The translations under genes and the position numbers were made by a program. From Apostichopus parvimensis (lineage: Eukaryota > Echinodermata > Holothuroidea > Aspidochirotida > Stichopodidae): a stretch of DNA of 31,905 nucleotides. Shown piece after piece: positions 24,901 through 30,828 of this stretch (position 1 is its first letter; each line of letters opens with the position of its first letter). The notes under the pieces were generated by a model. The model ran no database searches and was not told the DNA's origin. It was given only the letters and a program-made list of their open reading frames with translations. The DNA is taken from NCBI GenBank assembly GCA_000934455.1, contig KN882847.1:78059-109963 (forward strand), written 5' to 3'.

Positions 24901-27900
24901 GAGAAAAGTTGTACAGACTACCTCTCTAAGTGTACCAGCCATTTTCTATCTTTTTTATATACTTTGCACAAATGATAAATATCTTGACCTGATAACAAAC
25001 TAGAAAAAATGTATTGAATCACCCTGTAACATCATGCATATATGTTGATAATATTCTATATATTTCAACAATTCCATATCTATCATGGTTTATTTTCTTT
25101 CAGATGACAGAATTTTAGATGTCTTGCACCAGAACAGTTCGCAAGCAGAAGGTAAGGATGACACAGCCAGGGCACACTCTTTTGTGGGTTCCTCTGGTTA
25201 AGGGCATCACTGTCTCTTGCCTTTAAACATGTGATATTACTTTGAAAAGATTCCTTATGTTAACTGACCATTTTTGGCGTTAAAATAATGGCTGAAGTGG
25301 GACAAGAAAAAGGTTGTGTACTTTACCATACTATGTTTGATCAAATGTGCACCATTCCTTATAAATCAGAACACAGTTTTATAGATGATGTTGACAGCTT
25401 ATTCTCAGAATCTCTCTCCACCTCTCTCTCTCTCTCTCCCTGTCCACCCTACACTCCCTCACTTTGAAGTGGCAAGGTTTCATTTGCCCTAGGCATATCA
25501 AACAACCACTTGAATTATGTTACTTGTAATATTTCACACAATCTGTTTACCCAGACTCTGAAGATAACCTATTTTCTTGCCCCGAAACCTGTATTAATTT
25601 TCCCAAAAGAGAAATCTTGCGTTCCATTTGTTCTATACCTGATGTAAGAGGGCTCGGAAAGCAGGACGAGATGTTGCCATCGTGGAAGAACAATATTTAG
25701 TATTCTGCCATCGATCGATGGGTTTAATATTTTAGCCGATGAAAATAAAACTGCACATTAATGTAACATATTCCCTGTAGAAATTATCATCCCAGAGAGA
25801 CTTGAATAATGTTCAAATGATGCTTGCCATCATCTCGTATCATATTCTTGAACGTGCTTTCTTTTTCTCCTCTCTTTTCTTTTTCTTTCTATTTGCTTTT
25901 TTTAATTTTTTTTTTCTTTTTTCGCCTTTGGTTTTGTTTTTACTTTCTGTGTTAGATCTCAGGTTTTTCTTCATGATCTGTTTCTGTAATGTCCTATTTT
26001 GTTTTCTCTTCGTATAACAGGAGATGTGATAAGTGATTTGTCATTTAACAGCAGCGATGAGACCGATGTAAAGAGGGTGCCACCTCTAGCATTTGCAAGT
26101 AAGTCGCCTGGAACAATTCTGCCTCGAGTGATTTCTGTCGGTTTCTCGTGTCACGGCGTAAATTGAATCAACCTCGTTGAGCGGAATTTGGATCTTCTCC
26201 TTTTTTTTTTTTTATCCTCAAGTATAGACTTAAGGTCTCAGAATATAAATTAGATGTGACAGATAGCTTGGAAAAAATTATTTACACCGAGGAATTCTTT
26301 AATTAATTGAAGATAACATATCAATTGATTCAAGTTAGATATTATTTTCCTAACACTTTTGAAATGCAGCTGTATTTTTTTGATCTCACAACTTGCAGAT
26401 TTATAGGGCAATATTTTCTTTGTTTTTTTTTTTTTTTTATAAAGAAGGCTTTATTATTTAAAGATCTTTATTTAAAGAGTCTTAAAAACCTTCATTTTTT
26501 TGGTTAATTTTTACTTTTTGTCCTCGTTCTTACCCTTTTCTCGCATCATGATATTTTCCTTCTTACTATGTTTTTATCCATTTTCCATTCAATTCCTTCC
26601 CATTTGTCAATTGTATAGTTGATTTCAAGATCAGTTATTAAGAAAATATTAATTAATTTGTGATCATCAAATCAGACAAAATAATTTGTACCATTTAATA
26701 GAGGTTCAGACTAACTAAATTTGTACTGTTACAAGAAGATGTTGCAATATGGTAAATTTCCACTTTACACCCTAAATCTCTTCCTCCTCCCCTCCCTCCC
26801 CCACACCCCCCCCCCCCCCTTCAACCCCAAGACATATAAGCATTCCCCAATATGAAAATGCTGCTCTTACATTCTTTCTCTCGGATGGTAAGACTCTTAA
26901 AGTCTGCACTTGCATGACAAAAATGGTATCAAGGTTGTTGCCCTCATTCAAGAACTTTGCTGTTACCCATCCTCTGGCAACCTTTCTTTCTCTCTCCCTT
27001 GCTACTCTCTCTTCCCCGATCTGTCCTACCACCCAGACGAATTGGCCACTTATAATCGCAGTACCGACCATCCCAGTGATCTGGAAGATATACCAGAGGT
27101 GGAGGAAGAGGACGAAAGTAGACAACAGCTGAAATTGGCCGGAGACTCCTTAGCGTCTATGAGCGACATAAACTCTGAATCACTTCTGCAAGGTAGGATT
27201 GTTGATGAGGAGGAGGAAAAAAAAGTACCTCCCCCCCAAAAAAAATTGTGAGAAACGGTGACCGTGTGCGCCTCGTGTCGCTTAACCTCGTCCATCTTTC
27301 GTAATTGAACCCTCCCAAAACAACTTGCATAAAGCAAATATGAGCTCTATAAATATCGTTACTGCATGATGGTTTAAATCTGTTTCAAGAAACCATTCAG
27401 CGATTCTATTTCTCCTATCGAGCAACTTGGAAATTAAAGGCAGCCTGTTCAAAGAACACCTGTACATTTGGTAAAGAAGGATGCATGCCTTTGATATGAA
27501 TAAATTACTTCTTTTTACTTTACCAGAAAGACCAATACACTTTCCCTGTCCTTAGATCCAACAAAAACATTCTTTTCTTTCCTTCTTTTTTGTATTCTTT
27601 GACCCAATTTTTTTGCTCTATTTTCAAAACACATTTACATGCTGTCTTTCAAAAATTGCCAGTTTTGCTTTGCCAACAAAATAACCAAGAAAAGCCTTTG
27701 AATTTTATGACATTTATCTCATGTTTTCCTTTCACAACAAATTGAAGGCGTGGGTTTACGCGTTTCTATACTTTTCATCTTTTCTATTCCTTTGGTTTGT
27801 GTATGTTTTATCATTAAACTAGAAGGAAAAAAAACTTTCAATTTTGAAGTTCAGGTGACTGACTTCGTAAAGTGTAATTGATACTTACGATGTCAATTAG

Positions 27901-30828
27901 CATTGTTTTAGGTTAATGGCCATCTCCGGGGAGGCCTTGTCTTTTCCGTTAGATTCTCGGCAATCTCGATCAAATATTCAGTAGAACATCTGCGGTTTTC
28001 TTCTGCTCTTTGAAACATTCATGTCTCATGTGCCACTAGGGCTTCGAGTGGTGTCATCGATGAATGTTTCTGTCACAGAGAGAAGAAAGATTCTCTTGAG
28101 GAGAATGTAGAACAAGATGAGTCGTTCAGACAAACCAAAGTAGAGTAATTACCTAATAAAGTTAAAAGTTGCAGGTTTACCATCTTTTATCGAGGCAAGG
28201 CCTTCTCGCACGACTTCAATTCAGTTATCCCCTGGTCATTGGTAACTTGTAACACCCAAGCACTGAAGTGTGCACAATTCATACAGTGTACGTCCTTCTG
28301 GAGGCATTGCAGTGTGCCACATCAATGTGTCCCCTGGGGGGACTTAGCATAGGGTGCCGCCATAAACAGGCACACGCCACTATATCTACAAGTTACCTCG
28401 TGGGTCCCCATTTATACACCTGGGTGAAGGGAGGCAGTGGAGATTAATTTCCTTACCCGAGGACGCAATGTAATATCAGGACCCAAACCTGCAATTCTTT
28501 AAAGGCTATTTGGGTGACATCAACTTTGAAGCTCTATACTCTGTTGGGTTGTACATTGCATAGGCCTGTAGCCAGGAATTCTCTGCTTCATGGGGTTTGA
28601 GGGTGAGGGGATTCGGCACCAACATTTTGAGGAAGGGCGTAATATTCATGTCCTGTTAGTTGCGAAGTTGTAGCCGCTGTTGGAACTACACTGTGATATA
28701 TACGGTGAAACAAATCCAAAAGGTGTGTCACCATTGAGCAAGCTTTATATTCTGCTATATTATAGGCTATGAATCATATAGTAAATTTGATTGGCATGGT
28801 ACTAGTTTATGTGGACTGCACCATCAGTACAGTATTGTACAAGTGCCATTGTTACAAATAAAACATTGGGAAAATGACTGTATGGACATTTTTTTTGGCA
28901 AATGGGCGGGGCACATTCATGTGCATCCCATGACCTGGTCTGGCTACCGACCTGTCATTGCATAATCCTGACCAAGTTTTGTGATATTTTGACCTAAACA
29001 GAGATCTTTGGTCTAAGAGATCTCTGTGGTTGTAGCCATTTGAATACGTAACTATCTAACGAGTTATTAAGATTTAACCCAATATAGAGAACGTTGCATT
29101 CCACAAGTGTAATGTAAGTACCAGATCATGTTATTTGATCAAATTATAACACCCTTCCAAATTCTGCCACCAAATGAAAATTTAATTATGGAACACCTTT
29201 ATGATTCCTTATATATTCTAGGTTTTGTGTGCCTGGGCACTATGTTTCTCTTCAATATTAAATTAACACATATGAAAGAGAGGTAAAATCAGATGTTAGT
29301 GAAAAAGTTCCCTTTTACCATAATTTTTGTGATCTATATCTAAAATTGAACTTGTATAATAACCGTAATGAACCGCTTTCTAAAAGGATAATGCAAAAAC
29401 ACTCCTGTATATTGTATTACAAAGTTTCCCAATGATCATTTTGAAAGTCACCTGATGATTATTTGAATCGAAATTTACCTCAAAAGGAAACATCTTACAA
29501 AATTAGATTTTCTTTCACATAGGCTATCACTCGGATGCCACTTTTATCAGGCACTGGTGTTTGTGCTCAACAGAGCAGAGTACACTGGCCTCCCACTCCC
29601 ATCCCCCAACCACCACCACCTTGCAAGAAGAACAATTTAGATTAAAACTCAAATTTTCTCTCAAAATCATCATTCACCAGTATTTATTTTGAAATCTCGA
29701 ATTCAAGTGTTTGTTCTTTTTTTCAACTCCTCCAGTTCCAGCTCCAATGAAACTTAATCTTGAAAGACAACTGAAGAATAGTATAATCATTTCATGGGTG
29801 CACCCTGATACCATAGCGAGACAGGAGGTCGAAGAATTCAGGGTCTACGTCAATGGCCAATTTCGATGCAATACCAAAAGGGACGCCAAGACGAGGGCGC
29901 TAGTCGAAAATATCAGACCGGGAGATACTTACAGGATCTCAGTGAGGACGGTCTCCACCAAAGGCCAATCAGACGACGCTTCGTGCTCTATCATGATTGG
30001 TCCAGGTAATAAGTAGTTCAATCCTCTATGCAGTTTTTCATTTATTTTTAATCGATCGAAGAAACAAAGCTAAAAAGGTGACTTTTATTGAATTCTATAA
30101 TGACGCTTTCTGTTTATCCCCACATATTTTGGTTGCCTCGGTTACTTCTTCATGTGGAATAGCATGAACAAACGAGTAACTTAGAGACCAGAACTTGGTC
30201 ATAGAGAAAAGAAACTTGACAACTCATTGTTTAATCCTGGAGGCATTATCCTGTATCTGGAAATAAAATGTGTAGAACATGAGTGTGTGTATTTTTGAAA
30301 AGGTTTTGGTACACTGCTAAACATTTGAGGTTTTTATCAAAGGTTAAATTTGGTGGTCGTTAAAGATGGCTCTATTAAAAGAAGCTTGATTTAAATGCAT
30401 CAATGGTTACCTCTTCTTATGCCTTGTGGTCAGCTGGTTCCCCCGGCAACAGTATCTTGGCAAGTACCATCCATAGAAATGCCATCTGTTATTTATTTGT
30501 TTTTTTGTTATTTATCATTTTTCCTCTTTTTCCATCTTCTCTACAGAGGCATCCATCACACCGACTGATTTTAAGGCTTCCAACGTTACTCCTTCCTCTG
30601 CCCAAGTCAGCTGGGTCCCCGGCAACAGTAACTTAGCGCACGCTGTCTTCATCAACGGTAAAGAGCAGCATCTCCTCAAGCCGGGCATCCATCATTATTC
30701 CATCGGAGGTCTAGCCCCGCTCTCTGTCTACAGAATCAAAGTCTTGGCTAAAGGCCGCAGGACATCGCACGATGAGAGAATCAACAGTAACTTGGCAGCC
30801 GAAATTGAGTTCAAAACGCTTCCCGGCG
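857..30828 (+). CDS. RIMBP2: RIM-binding protein gene, internal part (11 distinct exons)
   Basis: Eleven distinct exons splice in one frame into a protein of about 545 codons, open at both ends. RIM-binding proteins are presynaptic scaffolds that link RIM and voltage-gated calcium channels at the active zone through SH3 and FN3 domains. The order seen here matches the family: coiled coil (exons A-B), linker (C-D), SH3 (E-F), acidic linker (G-I), FN3 (J), FN3 (K). The SH3 carries the stretch GRRGSVPSNF and the phenylalanine pair of DGFFQGEL where many SH3 domains have tryptophans, as I recall for the RIM-BP first SH3. The start codon, third FN3, second and third SH3 and stop codon are not in the window. 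The symbol is the usual one for invertebrate orthologues; I cannot separate it from a pre-duplication RIMBP. Family assignment is from recalled domain order and motifs, not a search. Confidence 0.85.
1486..1573 (-). repeat. tRNA-like remnant, probably SINE head or tRNA pseudogene
   Basis: Read on the minus strand, an A-box-like TGGTCAAGTGG lies about 50 bases before a good B-box-like GGTTCAAGCCC. The spacing suits a tRNA with a long variable arm (Leu/Ser type). The acceptor stem pairs poorly, only about five of seven positions by eye, so it is unlikely to be a working tRNA gene. Nothing I recognise as a SINE body follows it. Confidence 0.5.
3234..3503. repeat. 41-bp tandem array, 7 copies, each a small palindrome
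   Basis: Seven copies begin CCAA at 3234, 3278, 3319, 3360, 3401, 3442 and 3483; the last six are spaced exactly 41 bases. Each unit has arms of six or seven bases (CCAATCG and CGATTGG in the commonest form) around a loop such as GCTATTG, then the spacer ACATAGACCCACTT. Most copies therefore carry a CCAAT box in each orientation. Arm changes in one copy are matched in the opposite arm. It lies inside intron A-B. Confidence 0.95.
4449..4480. repeat. TTC/ATC microsatellite
   Basis: A trinucleotide run of TTC units interrupted by ATC units, about 30 bases. It gives a serine-rich chance reading frame that should not be read as a gene. Confidence 0.85.
4743..4911 (+). CDS. RIMBP2: RIMBP exon B: coiled coil continuation
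   Basis: A 169-base exon with acceptor TTTCTAG ending at 4742 and donor GTAAGA at 4912. It enters in phase 0 and leaves one base (G) for the next codon. It encodes 56 codons including VEKLEAKVTNLERKWEEQ and then FSKISKELTSIRQ, a charged coiled coil continuing exon A. The F..IS.EL..IR pattern is like the region that ends the coiled coil in RIM-binding proteins, from recall of the family. No stop codon occurs in this frame. Confidence 0.85.
4989..5232 (-). mobile_element. tRNA-derived SINE
   Basis: On the minus strand the element begins with a tRNA-like head (5167-5232): outer ends GGAGTG and CACTCC pair, an A-box reads TTAGCTCAGTGGTTAACGCC, and a degraded B-box includes GAGTTTGAGTC. A body of about 150 bases follows, with small hairpins such as CTGACTTCGGTCAG and CCTGCTTGCAGG, and the element ends in a TACA/TTCA-type tail at about 4989-5010. 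Head, body and simple tail are the layout of a tRNA-derived SINE. The head is only 66 bases, too short for a working tRNA. I could not see clear target-site duplications. Confidence 0.8.
5680..5694. repeat. Perfect 7-bp palindrome with 1-base centre
   Basis: GTCGTCT and AGACGAC flank a single G. It lies in a small CpG-rich patch (about 5630-5700) in the middle of AT-rich intron. Its function is unknown. Confidence 0.8.
6575..6850 (-). mobile_element. Possible 3' end of a non-LTR retrotransposon
   Basis: Read on the minus strand, the segment ends in TATTAACTGAACTGAACTGA, an AACTG-type pentamer tail like those at the 3' ends of some CR1-like LINEs. An AT-rich stretch like a 3' UTR precedes it. 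A short frame ending in a stop (LAITRSQYK then TGA, about 6790-6835) may be the last codons of an open reading frame, but I cannot match it to a family. The right-hand boundary is a guess. Confidence 0.35.
8318..8590. repeat. Degenerate minisatellite rich in CACTGCC/GGCAGTG
   Basis: Imperfect units of roughly 21 bases built on GCCATGTAGGCAGTAGGCACT recur about twelve times, with local shorter units (GTACAGTATACAGTAGGCACT). Units contain the inverted pair GGCAGTG and CACTGCC, so single strands could form hairpins. Open frames across it on the minus strand give repetitive W/P/T/C/H peptides that come only from the repeat. Confidence 0.85.
9789..10064 (+). other. CpG-rich intron segment with 91-codon open frame
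   Basis: Roughly 19 CpG dinucleotides fall between 9820 and 10060 by eye, while the flanking intron has very few. An open frame from ATG at 9789 to the stop at 10062 spans it. The predicted peptide has no motif I recognise, and I see no convincing acceptor and donor pair that would place it in the RIMBP frame. It could be an intronic enhancer, an alternative exon or an unrelated insertion. Confidence 0.4.
12683..12811 (+). CDS. RIMBP2: RIMBP exon C: charged linker, possible cassette exon
   Basis: A 129-base exon with acceptor TTATAAG ending at 12682. It joins the leftover G of exon B (GGT TCC ATG CAA) and reads GSMQEHNSPERMAYQSQPED, then WKKVAEEAKTARLEQLVPRLKR, leaving one base for exon D. 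Its donor is AG|GTCTGT, a weak match to the usual GTAAGT. An alternative GTAAAA four bases later would frameshift into a stop in exon D, so the weak donor is the one that keeps the frame. The exon is phase 1-1, so skipping it also keeps the frame. An AG at 12628-12629 is a poorer acceptor choice because it leads to a stop. Confidence 0.75.
12812..14082 (+). other. Intron C-D
   Basis: A 1.27-kb intron. Its middle (about 13070-13720) is one copy of a diverged repeat also found in intron F-G. There are long T runs at 13199-13225. No exon is needed or seen. Confidence 0.7.
13070..13720 (+). repeat. Dispersed repeat, copy 1
   Basis: This aligns by eye with 18940-19640 in the same orientation. Shared blocks include GATAAATCAACAAGAAGATT, GAGAGCATTTG, TTTTCAACTAGCAGTGT followed by GGAATATTTT or AGAATATTTT, and AAGGCC.TC.ATATT near the right end. 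Copies are clearly diverged, with indels, and no terminal repeats or coding capacity are evident. It is an old transposon family or a segmental copy. Confidence 0.7.
14083..14162 (+). CDS. RIMBP2: RIMBP exon D: serine-rich linker
   Basis: An 80-base exon with acceptor AATTTCAG ending at 14082 and donor GTAAGG at 14163. With the G from exon C it reads EDHSSLSSSLQSHKSSSIAR and then KRPENGE, and ends in phase 0. It is a low-complexity, serine-rich linker with basic residues before the SH3 exon. It is too short to assign on its own; the calls on both sides and the clean phase support it. Confidence 0.8.
14340..14680 (+). other. CpG-rich intron segment
   Basis: CpG dinucleotides are frequent from about 14345 to 14680 (for example around CCCGACCGTCGAAATCC and TCGTACCACTCGTACGAATG), unlike the surrounding intron. 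An 89-codon open frame (14306-14575) crosses part of it, but its peptide is not recognisable and lacks supporting splice sites. It is possibly regulatory. Confidence 0.35.
14998..15310 (+). repeat. Local duplication with GACA microsatellite
   Basis: Block 14998-15090 and block 15195-15310 share GACAGACAG, ACTGA.AATAGAGTG, GGTTTTAGAGATAAG or AGGTTTAGAGATAAG, and AATTGATATG or AATTTGATATG in the same order. The GACA run is longer in the second block (15199-15226). This is a diverged tandem duplication about 200 bases apart. Confidence 0.7.
15691..15927 (+). mobile_element. LINE 3' end (end of reverse-transcriptase ORF, 3' UTR, ATT tail)
   Basis: The frame from 15694 reads CLARSAPQHWNSLPLHLK and then STFQKELKTLLFINAYPFV before a stop at 15823-15825. 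The pattern A-P..WNSLP...L......F...LK..LF is the recognisable extreme C-terminus of many L2/CR1-like LINE ORF2 proteins. A short 3' UTR follows, with AAGAGCGCTTTACT before a tail of ATT units (15907-15921), also typical of such elements. The copy is 5'-truncated: an in-frame stop lies just upstream (TAA at 15685-15687). It is dead and only a fragment. Confidence 0.75.
16208..16450 (+). CDS. RIMBP2: RIMBP exon E: linker and first two thirds of SH3 domain
   Basis: A 243-base exon (81 codons, phase 0-0) with acceptor CACCCACAG and donor GTAGGT at 16451. It starts PDSGSEPEELLEDVSDKIDE, an acidic linker, and then enters an SH3 domain at about codon 49: AVYVAKYNYDPY matches the conserved ALYDY-type motif, and SELPLKAGDYIYVYGD is the RT-loop to distal-strand part. 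The insertion SPNDNPD before SELPL is typical of RIM-BP SH3 domains as I recall them. SH3 domains of this family bind proline-rich peptides in RIM and calcium channels. The domain is completed by exon F. Confidence 0.9.
16451..17998 (+). other. Intron E-F
   Basis: A 1.5-kb intron splitting the SH3 domain. It contains a short tandem duplication (16883-16967) and otherwise unremarkable AT-rich sequence. The acceptor is CTCTCTGTTTCAG. Confidence 0.75.
16883..16967 (+). repeat. 42/43-bp direct tandem duplication
   Basis: TCAGGTTTTTACAGTTACTG (16883) and TCAGGCTTTTACAGTTATTG (16925) begin two adjacent copies. Both continue with CAATTTATCCA and end in TGTGACC or TTGTGACC. The copies differ at a few bases. 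Confidence 0.85.
17999..18074 (+). CDS. RIMBP2: RIMBP exon F: end of SH3 domain
   Basis: A 76-base exon with acceptor TGTTTCAG ending at 17998 and donor GTAAGT at 18075. It reads DGFFQGELMDGRRGSVPSNF followed by IDRVA and one extra base. This is the n-Src loop to the C-terminal strand of the SH3, with the conserved G..P.NF ending. The usual tryptophan pair is replaced by FF, which I recall as normal for the RIM-BP first SH3. It joins exon E at D-E|D-G in phase 0. Confidence 0.9.
18940..19640 (+). repeat. Dispersed repeat, copy 2
   Basis: Same family and orientation as 13070-13720, starting near CATCCTCATAGCATTTTGT and ending near AAGGCCCTCGATATTTATTT. It is diverged from copy 1 by substitutions and indels. 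No coding capacity is apparent. Confidence 0.7.
20537..20831. other. Assembly gap (295 N)
   Basis: All bases are N, so nothing can be said about content. It marks a scaffold join about 1.4 kb before the large duplication. Confidence 1.
20888..20927. repeat. 20-bp perfect tandem duplication beside the gap
   Basis: CCTAAACCCGGCACCCATGT occurs twice head to tail, 56 bases right of the N run. It may be real or an artefact of joining reads at the gap. Confidence 0.9.
22066..22208 (+). repeat. 15-bp direct repeats flanking 113 bases
   Basis: GACAGTGAGGTATAT occurs at 22066-22080 and again at 22194-22208. The intervening 113 bases have no recognisable coding or terminal repeats. The second copy contains the left breakpoint of the large tandem duplication. 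Confidence 0.8.
22669..22716 (+). CDS. RIMBP2: RIMBP exon G (copy 1)
   Basis: A 48-base exon with acceptor TTTCTTTCAG and donor GTAAGG at 22717, phase 1-1. With the G left by exon F it reads DDRILDVLHQNSSQAE and leaves one base. It sits just after the SH3, where an acidic linker begins. It is repeated without change at 25104-25151. The strong splice sites and phase support it, but its sequence alone is not diagnostic. Confidence 0.75.
22717..23585 (+). other. Intron G-H (copy 1)
   Basis: An 869-base intron with a CT microsatellite (about 22980-23003) and a long pyrimidine stretch (23420-23520) before the acceptor. Nothing else is recognised. The same intron recurs at 25152-26020. Confidence 0.75.
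23586..23663 (+). CDS. RIMBP2: RIMBP exon H (copy 1)
   Basis: A 78-base exon with acceptor CGTATAACAG and donor GTAAGT at 23664, phase 1-1. It reads GDVISDLSFNSSDETDVKR and then VPPLAFA, leaving an A. It is an acidic, serine-rich linker between the SH3 and FN3 domains. It is repeated without change at 26021-26098. Confidence 0.78.
23664..24602 (+). other. Intron H-I (copy 1)
   Basis: A 939-base AT-rich intron with runs of 13 and 16 T and a run of 14 C, ending in the pyrimidine-rich stretch before ACCCAG. The run lengths are the same in copy 2. Confidence 0.75.
24603..24638 (+). pseudogene. RIMBP2: Truncated exon I at the duplication junction
   Basis: The first 36 bases of exon I (NELATYNRSTDH with the carried-in base) are present with their acceptor, but the remaining 120 bases and the normal donor are missing because copy 2 starts here. 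The junction itself supplies GTATAT directly after the fragment, in phase 1, so it could be spliced as a 36-base mini-exon without a frameshift. Otherwise it would be skipped. Confidence 0.85.
24639..25103 (+). other. Spacer between truncated exon I and exon G (copy 2)
   Basis: This 465-base stretch duplicates the end of intron F-G (22203-22668) apart from one base. It holds no exon. In a transcript it would be an intron from the junction GTATAT, or part of a larger intron from exon H copy 1. Confidence 0.7.
25104..25151 (+). CDS. RIMBP2: RIMBP exon G (copy 2)
   Basis: Identical to 22669-22716, with the same acceptor and donor. If both copies are real and used, the protein would carry this 16-codon segment twice. 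If the duplication is an assembly error, only one of the two exists. Confidence 0.75.
25152..26020 (+). other. Intron G-H (copy 2)
   Basis: The same 869 bases as 22717-23585 as far as I can compare by eye. Confidence 0.75.
26021..26098 (+). CDS. RIMBP2: RIMBP exon H (copy 2)
   Basis: Identical to 23586-23663, with donor GTAAGT at 26099. Its leftover A joins the AC of exon I to give asparagine (N-E-L-A). Confidence 0.78.
26099..27036 (+). other. Intron H-I (copy 2)
   Basis: As in copy 1, but with a G/T difference at 26862 and a small change near 26879-26884 about 155 bases before exon I. Ends in a CT-rich tract and ACCCAG. Confidence 0.75.
27037..27192 (+). CDS. RIMBP2: RIMBP exon I: acidic linker
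   Basis: A 156-base exon with acceptor CACCCAG ending at 27036 and donor GTAGGA at 27193, phase 1-1. It encodes 52 residues starting NELATYNRSTDHPSDLEDIP, then a very acidic run (EVEEEDE) and a serine-rich end (SMSDINSESLLQ). This is the linker between the SH3 and first FN3 domains. No domain is recognised in it. Confidence 0.82.
27193..29735 (+). other. Intron I-J
   Basis: A 2.5-kb intron containing a possible non-autonomous element with short inverted ends (28169-28494). A small hairpin (AGAGATCT ... AGATCTCT) lies at about 28999-29026. It ends in TTTTTTTCAACTCCTCCAG. No exon is seen. Confidence 0.7.
28169..28494. mobile_element. Possible non-autonomous element with short inverted ends
   Basis: TTGCAGGTTT (28169-28178) and its reverse complement AAACCTGCAA (28485-28494) bracket 326 bases. 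The inside is higher in GC than its flanks and contains phrases such as CATTTATACACCTGGGTGAA that I associate loosely with dispersed repeats in marine animals. Homology of the ends beyond ten bases is weak, and I see no clear target duplication. Confidence 0.35.
29736..30005 (+). CDS. RIMBP2: RIMBP exon J: fibronectin type III domain 1
   Basis: A 270-base exon (phase 1-1) with acceptor CTCCTCCAG and donor GTAATA at 30006. One exon encodes one FN3 domain: VPAPMKLNLERQLKNSIIIS then W at the usual strand-B position, FRVYVNGQF at strands C-C', and TYRISVRTVSTKG with the conserved strand-F tyrosine. FN3 domains in RIM-binding proteins lie between the first and second SH3. The VYVNG phrase is a feature I recall from this family. 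The residues after GP are completed by exon K. Confidence 0.9.
30006..30546 (+). other. Intron J-K
   Basis: A 541-base intron. Its 3' half contains a decayed copy of the beginning of exon K (30368-30475). It ends CATCTTCTCTACAG. Confidence 0.85.
30368..30475 (+). pseudogene. Relic partial copy of exon K inside the intron
   Basis: In the exon's own frame the segment reads LDLNASMVTSSYALWSAGSP then GNSILAST, against TDFKASNVTPSSAQVSWVPG then NSNLAH in exon K. Bases match closely, for example GTCAGCTGG, CCCCGGCAACAGTA and CTTGGCA or CTTAGCG. A stop falls in one possible reading upstream, and no acceptor or donor is evident. It looks like a dead tandem copy of the first third of the FN3 exon. 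Confidence 0.8.
30547..30828 (+). CDS. RIMBP2: RIMBP exon K: fibronectin type III domain 2
   Basis: A 282-base exon (phase 1-1) with acceptor TTCTCTACAG and donor GTAAGT at 30829. It encodes a complete FN3-like domain: EASITPTDFKASNVTPSSAQ, the strand-B tryptophan in VSWVPG, HAVFINGKE at strand C, and YRIKVLAKG with the strand-F tyrosine, ending EFKTLPGG across the next junction. It follows exon J directly. The start of this exon has a relic copy in the preceding intron. Confidence 0.9.

Larger units (their letters stand above)
24639..27072 (+). repeat. Large tandem duplication, copy 2
   Basis: This starts GTATATGAGGCACTACC and matches copy 1 almost base for base until CAGTACCGACCATC at 27072. 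After that the full exon I continues. The presence of the whole of exon I makes this the copy that joins the ancestral downstream sequence. Confidence 0.95.

Noticed and set aside
30403-30636. 77-codon open frame running into exon K
   Set aside because: It starts in the relic copy and reads exon K in the wrong frame; it is not a separate gene.
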